DNA from: Planctomycetota bacterium | GTDB taxonomy: Bacteria; Planctomycetota; Phycisphaerae; Sedimentisphaerales; Anaerobacaceae | Direction: 5' to 3' | Assembly (NCBI GenBank): GCA_026386835.1 | Contig: JAPLMV010000016.1 | Coordinates: forward strand, 1-8,587 | Length of the DNA: 8,587 nucleotides | Shown here: piece by piece, positions 7,240 through 8,587 of the stretch | Layout: every line of letters starts with the position of its first letter | Position numbering within the stretch: the stretch's first letter is position 1 | The notes under the pieces: generated by a model | Database searches by the model: none | What the model saw: the letters and a program-made list of their open reading frames with translations, nothing else | Told to the model about the DNA's origin: nothing | Translations under genes and position numbers: made by a program

Positions 7240-7273
7240 ACTCGGCATAATCCGGAACTCCACATAAGGACAC
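7240..7273. repeat. Right terminal inverted repeat of the RIT element
   Basis: It pairs with 3645-3678 at 32 of 34 positions. In minus orientation it carries the direct copies of TTATGNNGAGT at 7257-7267 and 7241-7250. Its outer three bases, CAC, also serve as the His105 codon of the target gene. Confidence 0.93.
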
Positions 7274-7651
7274 CTGTGGGTGAACAAAGGAAACGACAAT
7301 TCTTCGTCATCTATTTTCTTGCCAGTGAATCATGTCCTTGACACAACTCTAAAGAACGGCTACTCGTCTGTCCTCATGTTTCACAACCATCCCAACTCTA
7401 ATCCCAATAGATACAATTGCACGCAGGCCAGCAAGACGGATCTTGATACTGCGTCACATTGGGCCGACACACTAAACCCAAGAGGCATAAATCTTGTAAA
7501 GTACGTATGCGAGCGAGGTCGGCACTATCGATACTTTCTGTCACCCTCCGAATCTTTCATGCCACTCAGTGGCTATATTGCGGACATAAATAGAGCCAAC
7601 GGTGGTTCTTGGTATGGCAATCTATGGTTACACTTAGAAAGGATTTTTTAA
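7271..7651 (+). pseudogene. RadC/JAB-like JAMM protein gene, 3' part after RIT insertion
   Basis: The frame picks up exactly where the 5' half stops: Gly-His at 7268-7273, then LWVNKGNDNSS. In the rebuilt 230-residue protein the JAMM residues are E91, H142 and H144 (MFHNHPNSNP), S158 and D161 (QASKTD). This matches HxH...SxxD of the JAB1/MPN fold, with 13 residues between the second His and Ser, which is on the long side. The segment before it (FLPVNHVLDTTLKNGYSSVLMFHNHP) parallels the RadC region leading to its HNHPSG. The remainder is a C-terminal tail ending GNLWLHLERIF. An in-frame TAA at 7265-7267 separates it from the element, so only the GTG at 7280 could start it, without a clear binding site. 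It is probably not expressed as a functional protein. Confidence 0.82.
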
Positions 7652-7670
7652 ATCCCGTGAACCATGAAGC

Positions 7671-7741
7671 ACCTAACTACGGCATGTAGGCGACATTGCA
7701 TCCACGCCGCGCCTTAGCCGCAATGTTTCGGCGGTAGAGGT
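7671..7741. repeat. Weak attC-like imperfect inverted structure
   Basis: ACCTAACTAC (7671-7680) faces GTAGAGGT (7734-7741), which would be its exact complement if TT were restored. Inside, ACATTGC (7693-7699) pairs with GCAATGT (7720-7726). ACCTAAC fits the RYYYAAC end of an integron attC, but the opposite GTTRRRY end is not intact. It starts 20 bases after the JAB stop codon. Confidence 0.25.
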
Positions 7742-7876
7742 GTCGATAGAGAAATATGAAAAGACCGCTATGCAATGGCTGCAAGAACAGACCCAAAACA
7801 ATTGATAACGATGTAAAAGAAAAATACAAGACAAGTCCCACGCAGACCTGCGTCTAAAAAATCTTGTCTAAAAATT

Positions 7877-7904
7877 GGCAGTTGGAAATCGGAAATTGGC
7901 AATC
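7877..7904. repeat. Heptamer array, four units (GGAAATY)
   Basis: Four in-phase 7-base units run GGCAGTT, GGAAATC, GGAAATT, GGCAATC. It is the same period as the arrays at 1956-2148, with a different unit. Confidence 0.65.
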
Positions 7905-7935
7905 CCTTATACTATCTACTTTTCTTGTCGGCTGG

Positions 7936-7987
7936 AATTTTAAGTCCGATTGCATTTCTTTTATGCAATCTTGGCCGAGTTAAAATT
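7936..7987. repeat. Two-tier inverted repeat
   Basis: Outer arms AATTTTAA (7936-7943) and TTAAAATT (7980-7987) enclose inner arms GATTGCAT (7948-7955) and ATGCAATC (7963-7970) around a 7-base loop. Both tiers are perfect and roughly concentric, so a long bulged hairpin is possible. Confidence 0.6.
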
Positions 7988-7999
7988 TGTGGTAAAAGC

Positions 8000-8022
8000 T
8001 TGCTTTTTTAAGCAAATTTTTT
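8000..8022 (+). terminator. Possible weak terminator hairpin
   Basis: TTGCTT (8000-8005) pairs with AAGCAA (8010-8015) over TTTT, and a run of six T follows (8017-8022). The stem is short and AT-rich, and there is no gene immediately upstream to terminate. Confidence 0.25.
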
Positions 8023-8052
8023 CGAGGACAAACCACCGACAAAACCTGCGTA

Positions 8053-8088
8053 AATCAGCGAGATTTTCTGCGCAATCAGCGTCTAAAA
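8053..8088. repeat. 36-bp direct repeat, copy 1
   Basis: It matches 8368-8403 at 34 of 36 positions. It begins AATCAGCGAGATTTT, contains a second GCAATCAGCG, and ends in GTCTAAAA. Confidence 0.85.
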
Positions 8089-8091
8089 TTT

Positions 8092-8107
8092 CTTTGCGAC
8101 TTTGCGA
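8092..8107. repeat. Exact 8-base tandem repeat
   Basis: CTTTGCGA occurs twice head to tail and is followed by a degenerate CTTGGCAG. Confidence 0.7.
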
Positions 8108-8170
8108 CTTGGCAGAAAATAATCTTGTCTAAAATCAGTCGTTAGTTTTTTTCTTGCCAAAGCTTTGTCA

Positions 8171-8188
8171 CGGCTTGTTTACAAGCCG
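8171..8188. repeat. Perfect hairpin, 7-bp stem
   Basis: CGGCTTG (8171-8177) pairs with CAAGCCG (8182-8188) across a TTTA loop. It has no T run, so it is better called a palindromic repeat than a terminator. Confidence 0.55.
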
Positions 8189-8214
8189 ATGTTCGAGGCC
8201 TGAATAATTACGCA

Positions 8215-8250
8215 GATGCCTGCCCTGAGCAACGTCGAAGGGCTTGCATC
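8215..8250. repeat. Palindromic repeat of the GCCCTGAG...GAAGGGC type
   Basis: Outer arms GATGC (8215-8219) and GCATC (8246-8250) enclose GCCCT (8222-8226) and AGGGC (8239-8243). Similar palindromes are dispersed in many bacterial genomes (general knowledge, not searched here). Confidence 0.55.
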
Positions 8251-8367
8251 GAGAAAATTTTGTGGCCTTGAACTTATAGGCCAGTTTCTTCTTGGCCGAC
8301 AAAGTAAACAGTGTCTAAAAATTCTTTGTGGCCCTTCGTGAAAATTAGTGGTGAAAAAATCCGTGTT

Positions 8368-8403
8368 AATCAGCGAGATTTTTAGCGCAATCAGCGTCTA
8401 AAA
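8368..8403. repeat. 36-bp direct repeat, copy 2
   Basis: Same orientation as 8053-8088, differing at two adjacent positions in the middle (CT versus TA). Confidence 0.85.
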
Positions 8404-8441
8404 AAGTCTATCAGTCCTGCGTCTTCGGTCTTAATTTCTTT

Positions 8442-8469
8442 CTACGAACTATGAACTACGAACTATTCA
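8442..8469. repeat. Heptamer array, four units (CTACGAA)
   Basis: In-phase 7-base units run CTACGAA, CTATGAA, CTACGAA, CTATTCA. The last unit is degenerate, like the last units of the arrays at 2023 and 2121. Confidence 0.7.
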
Positions 8470-8472
8470 AAA

Positions 8473-8492
8473 CAAACCCAATCAAACCCAAT
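8473..8492. repeat. Exact 10-base tandem repeat
   Basis: CAAACCCAAT occurs twice head to tail, directly after the heptamer array ending at 8469. Confidence 0.7.
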
Positions 8493-8520
8493 CTCAGTCA
8501 TGGCAGGGCAGGGTCGCCAC

Positions 8521-8534
8521 GATACGAGATACGA
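8521..8534. repeat. Heptamer tandem, GATACGA twice
   Basis: Two exact units continue the ACGAGAT-type word found at 2023-2036. The pair is followed by looser 7-base spacing (GCCACAA, GCGACGA) up to about 8548. Confidence 0.65.
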
Positions 8535-8565
8535 GCCACAAGCGACGAGATGTGGCTTGGCGACA

Positions 8566-8587
8566 TTGGAGCTCCACCCATAAACGG
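8566..8587. repeat. Right arm of long-range inverted repeat, cut by window end
   Basis: The final 22 bases match the reverse complement of 2082-2104 with two substitutions and one gapped base. The arm reaches the last base of the window and probably continues. Confidence 0.6.

Larger units (their letters stand above)
3625..7273 (-). mobile_element. RIT element (recombinase in trio)
   Basis: Three different tyrosine recombinase genes in one direction, with overlapping ends, are bracketed by 34-bp terminal inverted repeats. This matches the established RIT element class. Length is about 3.65 kb, with no cargo gene beyond the recombinases. Boundaries are inferred from the target gene: its frame leaves after Gly-His at 3619-3624 and re-enters at Gly-His at 7268-7273. 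Bases 3619-3629 and 7268-7278 agree at 8 of 11 positions, all differences being transitions, so they may be a diverged target copy or a crossover overlap. The operon runs opposite to the interrupted gene. All three recombinases are full length, so the element may still be active. Confidence 0.9.
7652..8587. other. Repeat-dense region without a supported gene
   Basis: These 936 bases show no supported coding region. They contain a weak attC-like fold (7671-7741), several hairpins, four or more short tandem arrays with a 7-base period, six GTCTAAAA words, a 36-base direct repeat pair and the truncated arm of an inverted repeat shared with 2082-2104. The frame open at 7950-8132 runs through these repeats and has no domain signature. 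Confidence 0.6.

Noticed and set aside
3625..7273. Integrative conjugative element or prophage
   Set aside because: There are three integrase-type genes but no relaxase, coupling, capsid or replication gene between the ends. The trio with terminal repeats fits a RIT element better.
7756..7857. 33-codon frame with a CNGC pair
   Set aside because: It runs into the GTCTAAAA repeat and has no binding site or family resemblance. It is probably chance.
7950..8132. 60-codon plus-strand frame in the repeat region
   Set aside because: It is composed of the intergenic repeats (hairpin, AATCAGCG and CTTTGCGA repeats) and has no protein-like features.
7652..8587. CRISPR array
   Set aside because: Repeats are numerous, but the direct repeats occur only twice and the tandem units are 7-10 bases with no spacers of regular length.
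1..8587. tRNA or rRNA genes
   Set aside because: I found no cloverleaf with a T-loop consensus and no rRNA-like stretch on either strand by eye.

Overview
The window looks like bacterial chromosome, probably from a Planctomycetota relative such as the Phycisphaerae. I infer this only from a large TPR protein next to rpsT and from the style of the dispersed intergenic repeats. There is no rRNA or other taxonomic marker, so the assignment is tentative.

Layout, left to right. Bases 2-1387 hold the 3' part of a TPR-repeat protein gene. A GTG-started rpsT (ribosomal protein S20) follows at 1440-1715. After it comes a terminator-like inverted repeat with a second palindromic repeat nested inside (1716-1856). 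A repeat-rich spacer with three heptanucleotide arrays fills 1857-2297. An AT-rich accessory gene for a Bro-N/DinD-like protein occupies 2298-3158. Next is a gene for a membrane-anchored RadC/JAB-type (JAMM) protein. It starts at 3310 and is cut in two: its first 105 codons lie at 3310-3624, and its remainder resumes in frame at 7271-7651.

The DNA splitting that gene (about 3625-7273) is a RIT element (recombinase in trio). Three different tyrosine recombinases, RitA, RitB and RitC, lie in one minus-strand operon with 4-base ATGA stop/start overlaps. They are bracketed by 34-bp terminal inverted repeats matching at 32 positions. Joining the two gene halves at the codons for Gly-His restores a continuous 230-residue JAB protein whose E, HxH and SxxD motif is split by the insertion. 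The element ends are unusually structured. The 10-mer TTATGCCGAG occurs six times, always at the ends. Degenerate direct copies sit inside the terminal repeats, and a perfect 32-bp palindrome lies at the left junction only.

The last 936 bases (7652-8587) have no convincing gene. They are packed with short repeats: more heptamer arrays, six copies of GTCTAAAA, a 36-bp direct repeat pair, several hairpins and one weak attC-like fold. The final 22 bases are an inverted, diverged copy of 2082-2104, so related repeat DNA flanks the whole accessory block. RIT elements are a described class. What seems worth a closer look is the architecture of the ends, the precisely reconstructable target gene, and the flanking heptamer-rich DNA.
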